Source of the DNA: Noviherbaspirillum pedocola
Lineage (GTDB): Bacteria > Pseudomonadota > Gammaproteobacteria > Burkholderiales > Burkholderiaceae_D
Length of the DNA stretch: 64,000 nucleotides
Assembly (NCBI RefSeq): GCF_016632335.1
Contig: NZ_JAEPBG010000013.1
Location: 62,001 to 126,000 of the forward strand
Direction of reading: 5' to 3'
Each line of letters opens with the position of its first letter. Position 1 is the first letter of the stretch. Below the pieces are notes generated by a model, which was not told the origin of the DNA, searched no databases, and saw only the letters and a list, made by a program, of their open reading frames with translations. Both the position numbers and the translations under genes were made by a program. This document shows, in pieces, positions 42,118-50,600 of the stretch.

Positions 42118-42969
42118 ATGAACGCAAGAGTCAACCCATCGATATTCGTCACACGCGAGTTGTGCTTCGCCACGCTGCGATCCGGCATGAGCGTGCCGTA
42201 TGTGGCCTGCGGCACGGGCGAACCGCTGCTGTTTCTGCATGGATCGCTTTGCGACTACCGTTACTGGAACAGCCAGACCCGCGATCTGTCGCAGCATTTC
42301 CTCTGCATTGCGATCAGCCTGAGCCATTACTGGCCCGTTGACGATGCCAGCATCCAGGCCGAGTTCGGCTGGAAGGCGCATGTCGCCGAGGTCGCCGAAT
42401 TCATTGCGGAGATGGACCTGGGACCGGTGCACCTGGTCGGCCATTCGCGCGGCGGCTGCGTGGCCTTCCACCTGGCGCGCGAGTATCCGCATCTGGTGAA
42501 GTCGTTGACGCTCGCCGACCCGGGTGGCCCGCTGCGCATCGACGGTGTGCCGGAAGCGGCACTGCCGCCGGCAACGCTGGCGCTGCGTGAGCGCGCCGCG
42601 GGCTTGATTGAAAGCGGGGCCGTGGAAGTGGGACTCGAACTCTTCGTCGATTCGGTCAGCATGCCTGGCATCTGGAAACGAAGCACTTCCGCTTTCCGCG
42701 CGATGGCAATCGCCAATGCCGCCACGCTGCCGAAGCAGTTCCGCGATCCGCTGCCGCCCTATACGCGCGATGCGGCGGCACAGATCAAGTGCCGCACGCT
42801 ATTGATCGAAGGCGAAAGAAGTCCGCGCATGTATCGCGACAATGTCGCAAAGCTCGTGGAGTGGATCGAGCATGCGGAAAAGAGAACGGTCACGGGCGCT
42901 TCGCATGGCATGAACGTCGCGAGTCCACTTGCGTTCAACAGCCTTGTTCACAGTTTCGCGCATGGATGA
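42118..42969 (+). CDS. Alpha/beta hydrolase under divergent LysR
   Basis: 283 residues. The oxyanion segment FLHGSLCDYRYW, nucleophile elbow GHSRGG (Ser), Asp candidate in LIEGERSPRMY and catalytic His in ASHGMNV make a complete triad. It resembles small serine hydrolases (lactonase, C-C hydrolase or haloperoxidase-like), and the substrate cannot be specified. AAAGGAG precedes the ATG. The gene ends 139 bp before a strong terminator. Confidence 0.85.
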   Translation: MNARVNPSIFVTRELCFATLRSGMSVPYVACGTGEPLLFLHGSLCDYRYWNSQTRDLSQHFLCIAISLSHYWPVDDASIQAEFGWKAHVAEVAEFIAEMDLGPVHLVGHSRGGCVAFHLAREYPHLVKSLTLADPGGPLRIDGVPEAALPPATLALRERAAGLIESGAVEVGLELFVDSVSMPGIWKRSTSAFRAMAIANAATLPKQFRDPLPPYTRDAAAQIKCRTLLIEGERSPRMYRDNVAKLVEWIEHAEKRTVTGASHGMNVASPLAFNSLVHSFAHG

Positions 42970-43107
42970 ACCTGGACAGCGCCGTATGTCGAGCGCCTAT
43001 GCACTCACATCACAATGGCGAAATGTTGTAACCGCTTGCAATAAGCCTGTGAAAGCTCGACGGGCAGCAATACAGTGGGACATCTTTCTCGCTTCCCCAA
43101 GGCGCCT

Positions 43108-43133
43108 GCCCGCTCATCCGAGCGGGCTTTTTT
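43108..43133 (+). terminator. Rho-independent terminator
   Basis: GCCCGCTC-ATCC-GAGCGGGC, a perfect 8-bp stem, is followed by six T. The stem core (CCGCTC/GAGCGG) repeats the terminator at 39950, as does the upstream ATCTTTC...CCAAGG. It is the likely end of the hydrolase transcript. Confidence 0.85.
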
Positions 43134-43233
43134 ATGTCTGGCGGCAGCGCGTCGGCACGCAACAGCGCCATGTCGTCGCGTTCCCGGGTGTGCGACAGAT
43201 TTGATCCAAGCGCGCTGGCGTGGCGTGGGAAAT

Positions 43234-43316
43234 CGTAGGTTGGGCTGCCAAGCCCAACGGAACGTCGAGCGTCCGCGGACTTCATTGTTGGGCTTCCTTC
43301 GTCAGCCCAACCTACG
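43234..43316. repeat. REP-like nested inverted repeat (GTAGGTTGGGC element)
   Basis: Perfect 14-bp terminal inverted repeats CGTAGGTTGGGCTG / CAGCCCAACCTACG (43234-43247, 43303-43316) enclose a second 9-bp pair AAGCCCAAC (43250-43258) / GTTGGGCTT (43287-43295). Each half can also fold alone. It lies in the 409-base gene-free stretch 42970-43378, together with the terminator above. Such elements are dispersed in proteobacterial genomes. Confidence 0.75.
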
Positions 43317-43378
43317 TGTTGCCTACCGCGCGCGGCATGACAGGGACCGCTAGGCCGTGGCGTTCTTGCGCGGCGCCA

Positions 43379-43972
43379 TCAACGTCCCGCGCGTATCCGG
43401 CCGAGTAACTGCAGCTTCCCGCCACGCGGCCGCAGCACCAGCATCTCGCCCGATTCCGGAAAGACACCCGTCAGCGCGGTGATGTTGACCTGGTGGGTTA
43501 CCAGAACAAGGTTACGCTGTGCAGGGTGCGCGGAGATCAGCGCACGAAGCTGCGCAGTCTGCTCGGCCTCGCGCTTATCGTTCTCGAAAAAGGAGTTCAG
43601 CGCGGGCAGGGGTGTGACCGGCCCGAGCCCAAGCAGGCGCGCGGTCTCCAGGCAGCGGCACCAAAGGCTGGAATAGATATCGGCGCGTGTCACGCCATGC
43701 CGGTGAAAGCGCTCGCCCGCTTCGGTGGCTTCGCGCCGCCCCTGTTCCGACAGGTTGCGCTGAGTTGCGCAGTCATCGATGCGGAAACCCGGCGGGTCGC
43801 CGACACCCGGCGCCGATGCATGCCGCATCAGGACTAACTGACCACCGTCACGCAACGCGCGCCACAGCGCTTCGTCGTCGGCATTGCCGTCGGCCGCCCG
43901 CGCAAGGCCGGCGGCCAGCAGCGCCCAGGCACACAGCGTGCCGACGATTCTTCTCAGCCATGCAGCGTTCAT
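43379..43972 (-). CDS. Periplasmic histidine phosphatase (phosphoglycerate mutase-like)
   Basis: 197 residues. A signal peptide (about 1-26, ending GLARAADG) places it in the periplasm. The RHG motif is LVLMRHASAPG with the catalytic His, and a second His is in VTHQVNITALTG. The family hydrolyses phosphate esters. The ATG overlaps the stop of the upstream LysR gene (ATGA), so they are translationally coupled. The protein lacks a large cap domain, which limits it to small substrates (inference). Confidence 0.84.
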   Translation of the reverse strand: MNAAWLRRIVGTLCAWALLAAGLARAADGNADDEALWRALRDGGQLVLMRHASAPGVGDPPGFRIDDCATQRNLSEQGRREATEAGERFHRHGVTRADIYSSLWCRCLETARLLGLGPVTPLPALNSFFENDKREAEQTAQLRALISAHPAQRNLVLVTHQVNITALTGVFPESGEMLVLRPRGGKLQLLGRIRAGR

Positions 43973-44949
43973 GTCGTTTGCTCCGTCGATGGCGTTGATA
44001 TTGCGCCCGCGCTTTCTATCTGCCTTGCCCGCGGCCTGTCGTCTATCCCCATGTAGGGATTGGCCGCAAAAAGCTCCGCAACCCATTCCACGAAGGCGCG
44101 CACCTTGGCCGACAGATGCCGGTTCTGCGGATACACCACGTGGATGGGCAGCGGATCGCTGCGCCAATCCGCAAGGATCTGCACCATACGTCCGGCCTCC
44201 ACATGCTGGTTCAACAGGTAATCGACCATCTGCACCACGCCCAGCCCCGCCAGCCCGGCGGCGGTATAGGCGGTCGAATCATTGAGCGCGATCGCGCCGC
44301 GCATGGGCATCACCAGGCGCTCGTCGCCGCGCCGGAAGTCCCAGTCATACGTCTTGCCATTCTTCGGCGAGAAATAATTGACGCAGCGGTGCTGCTCGAG
44401 ATCGCGCGGATGCTGCGGCACGCCATGACGCGCCAGGTAGGACGGTGCGGCCGCAGTGACGAAGTTCATCATGCCGATGCGCCGCGCGATCAGGCTGGTG
44501 CTCCACAATTCACCGCCGCGCACCGCGCAGTCCACGCCTTCTTCCACCAGGTCCACTGGCCGGTCCGAACAGCCGAGTTCAAGCACGATGTCGGGATAGC
44601 GCTGGAAGAAGTCGGGCAGGGCCGGCACCAGGATTTCGCTCGCCAGCCCGGTCGGCGCATCCACGCGTATGCGACCGCTCGGCGACATGCGGGTGCGCGA
44701 CAGTGATTCCTCGGCATCGCGCACGTCCGACAGGATGCGCACGCAGCGCTCGTAATAGGCGGCGCCGTCGGTGGTGACCGTGACATTGCGCGTGGTCCGG
44801 TGCAGCAGCTTGGCCGACACTGCCTTTTCCAGCGATTGCACCAGCGTCGATACCGTTGCCTTTGGTAGCTGCAGCATGTCGGCGGCGCGCGTGAAGCTGC
44901 CGGCATCGACGACTTGCACGAAGACTTCCATTGCTTGCAGTTTATTCAT
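43969..44949 (-). CDS. LysR-family regulator of the RND operon (CeoR/BpeT/MexT-like position)
   Basis: 326 residues. The HTH region (1-60: VFVQVVDAGSFTRAADMLQL, KATVSTLVQSLE) and the CrgA-type effector domain (90-300) are visible; the last 25 residues are non-conserved. It is divergent from the llpE-like/RND operon with a 240-bp gap holding a 10-bp-arm operator and a promoter. In Burkholderia the regulator of this kind of operon (CeoR/BpeT) lies in the same place and activates it in response to salicylate or drugs; this function here is inference. AAAGG precedes the ATG. Confidence 0.85.
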   Translation of the reverse strand: MNKLQAMEVFVQVVDAGSFTRAADMLQLPKATVSTLVQSLEKAVSAKLLHRTTRNVTVTTDGAAYYERCVRILSDVRDAEESLSRTRMSPSGRIRVDAPTGLASEILVPALPDFFQRYPDIVLELGCSDRPVDLVEEGVDCAVRGGELWSTSLIARRIGMMNFVTAAAPSYLARHGVPQHPRDLEQHRCVNYFSPKNGKTYDWDFRRGDERLVMPMRGAIALNDSTAYTAAGLAGLGVVQMVDYLLNQHVEAGRMVQILADWRSDPLPIHVVYPQNRHLSAKVRAFVEWVAELFAANPYMGIDDRPRARQIESAGAISTPSTEQTT

Positions 44950-45008
44950 GGTTTGCCCTTTCCCCTCAGAAATGCCGGGCAGATGGCTAGAGGGCTACTG
45001 CTTGCGGT

Positions 45009-45032
45009 CATTGTTCAGCATTCTGAACAATG
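45009..45032. promoter_or_regulatory. LysR-type operator before the RND operon
   Basis: CATTGTTCAG-CATT-CTGAACAATG, perfect 10-bp arms and a 4-nt centre. It lies about 40 bp upstream of the -10 (45073), where LTTR activation sites normally sit. It is the best dyad in the window. Confidence 0.65.
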
Positions 45033-45050
45033 GATTCGCGAATGCAGGAT

Positions 45051-45078
45051 TTATCGGATTCTAAGCGAAGACTATAGT
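45051..45078 (+). promoter_or_regulatory. Promoter of the RND operon
   Basis: A weak -35 TTATCG (45051) and -10 TATAGT (45073) are 16 bp apart, as expected for an activator-dependent promoter. A further imperfect dyad CGGTGAATC-C-GATTCGCCG (45086-45104) follows. Confidence 0.5.
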
Positions 45079-45190
45079 TGCGGCTCGGTGAATCCGATTC
45101 GCCGATGGGGCAGGCGCCCTAGGCCTGCAGGCCGGGAAGGACCATCGTTTGGTGCAGGAAAAAGCCGGCGGTGTCACGGAAGGAGCGAAC

Positions 45191-45421
45191 ATGAAACTCG
45201 ATCGTCACGAAATCAGCGCTGTTCTTGGTGTCGCGCTCGGCACCGCGGTTGTCGCCGCCGCCGTGCTCAGCGACGACTATGCTCAAGCGGCAGGCGCCGA
45301 GGCGCGCGGCTACGACTCGCTGTTTCATGCGCTTGCGCCCATGGACAATGACGCTGCGTCCGGGGCATCGGCCGGCGCGGTTTCTGCTACCTTGACGGCT
45401 TTCCATGAGGGCCAACGATGA
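45191..45421 (+). CDS. Small membrane/exported protein, first gene of the RND operon
   Basis: 76 residues with no recognised family. One hydrophobic segment (about 7-27: AVLGVALGTAVVAAAVL) could be a signal anchor; the rest is Ala/Gly/Asp-rich. GGAAGGAG is well spaced before the ATG. Its stop overlaps the start of the llpE-like gene (ATGA), so translation of the enzyme depends on it. Role unknown; a leader for coupling or a pump accessory peptide are possibilities. Confidence 0.6.
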   Translation: MKLDRHEISAVLGVALGTAVVAAAVLSDDYAQAAGAEARGYDSLFHALAPMDNDAASGASAGAVSATLTAFHEGQR

Positions 45422-46275
45422 CCATGATGCACACCCCCGATGACGGCCACACCCTGGCGGTACGCGATCTGCAGGTACTGGGCGCCGACGGACCGATGGC
45501 AGGGCGGCTGTACAAGGCCAGCGCCGACGGTCGGCGCGATGTGCTGATCGTGTTCTTCCACGGCGGCGGCTTCGTCGAGGGCAACCTGGAAGACGCGGAT
45601 CCCTTCCTGCGCCATCTGGCCGAGGCGAGCGGCTATCCGGTGGTGCTGTCTTCGACCTACACGCTGGCGGGCGTCAAGCCGTTTCCGGCCGCGGTCGAGG
45701 ATGCGCATGCGGTGCTGATGTGGGCGAAGAAGAACAAGGGCAAGCTGGGCTGGACCGGCAAGCGCATGCTGGTGGCCGGCATCGAAGCCGGCGCGAACCT
45801 GGCGGCGGTGTGCGCATTGATGGCGCGCGATCGTGGCGCGCCGCAACTGGCAGGCCAGATCCTGATCATGCCGATGCTCGATCCGGCGCTGTCGACCTGC
45901 TCGATGCGCCAGATGCCAACCTGCAGGAATGAAGCCCGCATGGTCGAGGAATGCGCGGCGGCGTATCGCGACTATCTGCCGCATCCGGCCGACCGCAGCC
46001 ATCCGTATGCGTCGCCGCTGCAATCGAGCCGCCTGAAGAATCTGCCGCCGGCGCTGATCCTGTCGGTCGAGGACGATCCCTTGCGCGACGAGGCCGAAGC
46101 CTACGGCAGCAAGCTGATCGCGTTCGGCGTGCCGACCACGGTCCGGCGTTTGCAGGCGGTGCGCCTGCAGGAGCCGAATGCGCGCAATGAGTGCGCCTGC
46201 CAGGGCCATGCGCTGGCCGAGATCGCGAACTTCATCGACGGTCTCGACGAGGAAACGCTGCCCGAGAGCTGTTGA
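45418..46275 (+). CDS. LlpE-like alpha/beta hydrolase with Glu at the nucleophile position
   Basis: 285 residues, HSL (hormone-sensitive lipase) fold. The oxyanion motif HGGGF is intact (48-52), and Asp and His candidates are in SVEDDPLRDE and CQGHAL. The nucleophile elbow, normally GDSAGG, reads GIEAG (121-125) with Glu123 where Ser is expected, confirmed by the codon GAA. A normal esterase mechanism is thus excluded; it may be a pseudoenzyme or an altered hydrolase. The gene lies directly upstream of an RND pump operon, as the lipase-like gene llpE does in Burkholderia ceo/bpeEF operons (known). The start overlaps the stop of the 76-residue gene. Confidence 0.8.
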   Translation: MTMMHTPDDGHTLAVRDLQVLGADGPMAGRLYKASADGRRDVLIVFFHGGGFVEGNLEDADPFLRHLAEASGYPVVLSSTYTLAGVKPFPAAVEDAHAVLMWAKKNKGKLGWTGKRMLVAGIEAGANLAAVCALMARDRGAPQLAGQILIMPMLDPALSTCSMRQMPTCRNEARMVEECAAAYRDYLPHPADRSHPYASPLQSSRLKNLPPALILSVEDDPLRDEAEAYGSKLIAFGVPTTVRRLQAVRLQEPNARNECACQGHALAEIANFIDGLDEETLPESC

Positions 46276-46330
46276 TCCGGCGCGGGAAAGCCGCGCGAAG
46301 CATCGATAAACGAAGAAAAGAGGCGTCGCG

Positions 46331-46356
46331 AAAGCGGCGCGCGGGACCCGCTTTTT
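46331..46356 (+). terminator. Possible attenuator before the RND adaptor gene
   Basis: AAAGCGG pairs with CCGCTTT (46331-46337, 46348-46354) and a TTTTT run follows. In the 169-bp gap between the llpE-like and adaptor genes it could reduce read-through; a small GC hairpin CCGGGC..GCCCGG also lies at about 46380-46395. Confidence 0.35.
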
Positions 46357-46444
46357 CCGGACGCTTTTCACCCCTCGTCCGGGCAAGCCCGGGAGGGCCC
46401 CGTTTTGCCCGATGAATGATGAATTCCAGAAAAGGAGAAACCAC

Positions 46445-47650
46445 ATGAATGCGATTAAAGAGTTGCGAAGCACACTGCGGCCCGCCGTGCTCGCGCTGGG
46501 CGCAGCCGGCATGGCCGCCCTCATCGCCGGCTGCTCGGACGCCACCGGCAAGGCCGCCGCCGGCGCTGCGCCCGGTGCGCCGCCGGTGTCGGCCGCGACC
46601 GTGCTAGAACAGAACGTGGCGGAGCCGCAGGAATTGTCCGGCCGGCTGGAAGCGGTCGAGCGCGTCGAGATCCGGCCGCGGGTTTCGGGTTTCATCACCG
46701 CAGTGAATTTCAAGCCGGGCGCCGAAGTGAAGAAGGGCGAGGTGCTGTTCATCATCGATCCGCGTCCTTACCAGGCCGAAGCCGACCGCGCCGAAGCGGC
46801 CGCCCGGTCGGCGCGCGCGAAGGCCGAGCTTGCCCGGCTCGAGCTGCGTCGCGCCGAGCGGCTCCTGGGCGACAAGGCCATCGCGCAGCGTGAATATGAC
46901 GAGCGCGCGGCGAGCCAGAAGGAGCTGGATGCCAACGCGCTTGCTGCTGAAGCGCAGGCCGAGGCGGCACGTTTGAACCTGTCCTACACCCGCGTCACCG
47001 CCCCGATCAACGGGCGCGTGTCCAAGGCCGAGATCACGCTGGGCAACCTGGTCGATGCGTCCGCGGTGCTGACATCGGTGGTCTCGCTGGATCGCATTTA
47101 CGCCAGCTTCGACGGCGACGAGGAAACCTTCCTGCGCGTCTCCCGCCGCGCGCATGCCGGGCAGGCGGTGCCGGTGCGCGTTGGCCTGGTCAACGAAGAA
47201 GGCTTCCCGCATGAAGGCAAGCTGGAATTCATCGACAACCAGCTCGACACCCGCACCGGCAGCGTGCGCATGCGCGCGGCCTTCGCCAATGCGGACCGCA
47301 GCATGACGCCCGGCCTCTTTGCCCGGGTGCGCATCGATGGCGACAGCAGGAAGGCCATGCTCGTCAGCGACCGCGCCATCGGCACCGACCAGAACCGCAA
47401 GTTCGTGTTCGTGGTCGGCGAGGGCGGGCGCGCCGAGTACCGCGAAGTCAGGCTCGGACCGGTCTTCGATGGCCTGCGCGTGGTCCGCGCCGGCGTGAAG
47501 CCGGGCGAGAACGTGATCATCAACGGCCTGCAGCGGGTCAGGCCCGGCGCGCCGGTACAGGCGCAGATCGTGCCGATGACGGCAAGCGCGCAGCCATTGC
47601 AGGACAAGGACGCGAAGCTGGCTGCGGCGAGCGTCAACGCCAAGGAATGA
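46445..47650 (+). CDS. RND periplasmic adaptor lipoprotein (MexE/CeoA-like)
   Basis: 401 residues. Lipobox ALIAGC with Cys30 anchors it to the inner membrane. The barrel-sandwich hybrid (RPRVSGFITAVNFKPGAEVKKGEVLFIIDPRPY), alpha hairpin (about 100-160), beta-barrel and membrane-proximal domain follow in normal order. It links the pump to the outer-membrane channel. The start has AAAGGAG upstream; the first codons MNDEFQKRR upstream of this M are non-conserved. The permease starts 4 bp later. Confidence 0.9.
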   Translation: MNAIKELRSTLRPAVLALGAAGMAALIAGCSDATGKAAAGAAPGAPPVSAATVLEQNVAEPQELSGRLEAVERVEIRPRVSGFITAVNFKPGAEVKKGEVLFIIDPRPYQAEADRAEAAARSARAKAELARLELRRAERLLGDKAIAQREYDERAASQKELDANALAAEAQAEAARLNLSYTRVTAPINGRVSKAEITLGNLVDASAVLTSVVSLDRIYASFDGDEETFLRVSRRAHAGQAVPVRVGLVNEEGFPHEGKLEFIDNQLDTRTGSVRMRAAFANADRSMTPGLFARVRIDGDSRKAMLVSDRAIGTDQNRKFVFVVGEGGRAEYREVRLGPVFDGLRVVRAGVKPGENVIINGLQRVRPGAPVQAQIVPMTASAQPLQDKDAKLAAASVNAKE

Positions 47651-47654
47651 AACC

Positions 47655-50600
47655 ATGAACATCTCACGCTTTTTCGTCGACAAGCCGATCTTCGCGGCCG
47701 TGCTGTCCATCGTCGTTTTCGTCGCCGGCCTGATCGCGATGTTCGTGCTGCCCATCTCGGAATACCCGGACGTGGTGCCGCCCTCGGTGGTGGTGCGCGC
47801 GCAGTATCCGGGCGCCAATCCGAAGGTCATCGCGGAAACCGTTGCCACGCCGCTCGAGGAGCAGATCAACGGCGTCGAGAACATGCTGTACATGAGCTCG
47901 CAGAACACCTCGGATGGCGCGCTGATGCTGACCGTGACCTTCAAGATCGGCACCAATGTCGAGCAGGCCGAGACGGCGGTGCAGAACCGGGTGCAGCGGG
48001 CCCTGCCGCGCCTGCCGGAGGAAGTGCGCCAGATCGGCGTGACCACGGTGAAGAGCTCGCCGAACCTGACCATGGTGGTGCACCTGAATTCGCCTGACGG
48101 CCGCTATGACGACCTGTATCTGCGCAACTATGCGGTGCTGAACATCAAGGACCAGCTGGCGCGCATCCATGGCGTCGGCGAAGTGCAATTGTTCGGCTCG
48201 GGCGACTATGCGATGCGCGTCTGGCTCGATCCGCAAAAGGTCGCCGCGCGCAATCTGAGCGCAGGCGATGTCGTTGCCGCCATCCGCGAGCAGAACGTGC
48301 AGGTCGCCGCCGGCGTAATCGGGCAGGGTCCGGCCAAGGGCGCCGACTTTCAGCTGACCGTGAACACCCAGGGCCGGCTGCAGTCGGTCGAGGAGTTCGG
48401 CAACATCATCGTCAAGACCAATGCCGATGGCGCCACCACGCTGCTCAAGGACGTGGCGCGCATCGAGCTCGGCTCGGATTCGTATGCGCTGCGCTCGCTG
48501 CTGGACAACAAGTCCGCGGTGGCGATCCCGATCTTCGAGGCGCCGAATGCGAATGCGCTGCAGTTGTCCACCGACGTGCGCGCAAAGATGGCCGAGCTGT
48601 CGAAGGACTTTCCGCAAGGCGTCGAATACCAGATCGTGTACGACCCGACGCAGTTCGTGCGCGAGTCGATCGATTCGGTGGTGCACACGCTGTTCGAAGC
48701 CATCGCGCTGGTGGCGCTGGTGGTCATCGTGTTCCTGCAGACCTGGCGCGCTTCGGTGATTCCGCTGTTGGCCGTGCCGGTGTCGGTGGTGGGCACTTTC
48801 GCCGTGATGCTGATGTTCGGGTTCTCCATCAATACGCTGTCGCTGTTCGGGCTGGTGCTGGCCATCGGCATCGTCGTCGACGACGCCATCGTGGTGGTGG
48901 AAAACGTAGAGCGCAATATCGCCAATGGCCTGAATCCGCATGACGCCACGGTGCAGGCAATGAAGGAAGTGAGCGGCCCGATCATCGCGATCGCGCTGGT
49001 GTTGTGCGCTGTCTTCGTGCCGATCGCCTTCGTCTCCGGCCTGACCGGCCAGTTCTACCGCCAGTTCGCGCTGACCATCGCGATCTCGACCGTGATCTCG
49101 GCCTTCAGCTCGCTGACCCTGGCGCCGGCGTTGTCGGCCGTGCTGCTGCGGCCACACCATGCGCCCAAGGACCGTCTGACGCGCGCCATCGACGCCGTGT
49201 TCGGCCGTTTCTTCGCCGCGTTCAACCGCTTCTTCGGCCGTTCCTCACAGCGCTATGAAGGCGGCGTGCAGCGCGTGCTGAAGCGCAAGAGCGCGGCGCT
49301 GGCGGTGTATGTGCTGCTCGCCATTGCCGGCGTATTCGTGTTCCGGGCCGTGCCGCCGGGCTTCGTGCCGTCGCAGGACAAGGCTTACCTGATCGGTTTC
49401 GCGCAGCTGCCGGATGCCGCCTCGCTCGATCGTACCGACGCGGTGATCCGCAAGATGTCCGAAATCGCCGCCGGCATCGATGGCGTGGAGTCTTCGGTGG
49501 CTTTCCCCGGACTGTCGATCAATGGCTTCACCAATGCGCCGAACGCCGGCATCGTCTTCACCACGCTCAAGCCTTTCGACGAGCGTCGCGGCAAGTCGCA
49601 GAGCGCCGAAGCGATCGCGGCCGAGATCAACAAGCGCATGGGAGCGATCGAGGATGCCTTCGTGATGGTGCTGCCGCCACCGCCGGTGAGCGGCCTGGGC
49701 ACCACCGGCGGATTCAAGTTGATGCTCGAAGACCGCGGCAACCTGGGTTACGACGCCCTGTACAAGGCGGTGCAGGCGGTGCAGGCCAAGGCAGCCACCG
49801 ACAAGCGCCTGCAGGGCGTGTTCTCGGGCTACCAGATCAATGTGCCGCAGCTGTTCGCCGATATCGATCGCGTCAGGGCCAAGCAGCTGGGCGTGCCGCT
49901 GGCGGAAATCAACCAGGCGCTGCAGATCAATCTGGGCTCGCTCTATGTCAACGACTTCAACCAGTTCGGCCGTACCTACCAGGTGCGGGTGCAGGCCGAC
50001 GCGCCGTTCCGCTCGCAGCGCGAGCAGATCGCGCAGCTGAAGGTGCGCAACAACCGCGGCGAGATGATCCCGCTGTCCTCGCTCATGAAGATCCGCGACA
50101 CCTACGGTCCTGACCGGGTGCAGCGCTACAACAACTATGTGGCCGCCGAGATCAATGGCGGCGCCGCGCCCGGCGTGTCTTCGGGCCAGGCGCAGGCCAT
50201 CATGGAAGAGATCGTGAAGGAGACGCTGCCCAAGGGCATCGCCTATGAATGGACCGATCTGACCTACCAGGACATCCTGGCCGGCAACACCATGGTCTAT
50301 GTCTTCCCGCTGTGCGTGCTGCTGGTGTTCCTGGTGCTGGCCGCACAGTATGAAAGCTGGACGCTGCCGCTGGCGGTGATTCTGATCGTGCCGATGTCCA
50401 TCCTGTGCGCGCTGCTCGGCGTGAAGCTCAGCGGCGGCGACAACAACATCTTCACGCAGATCGCGCTGTTCGTGCTGGTCGGGCTGGCTTCGAAGAACGC
50501 GATTTTGATCGTCGAGTTCGCCACCGAGCTGGAGAGGCATGGCCGCAGCACCGTGGCCGCCGCGCTGGAAGCCTGCCGTCTGCGGTTGCGCCCCATCCTG

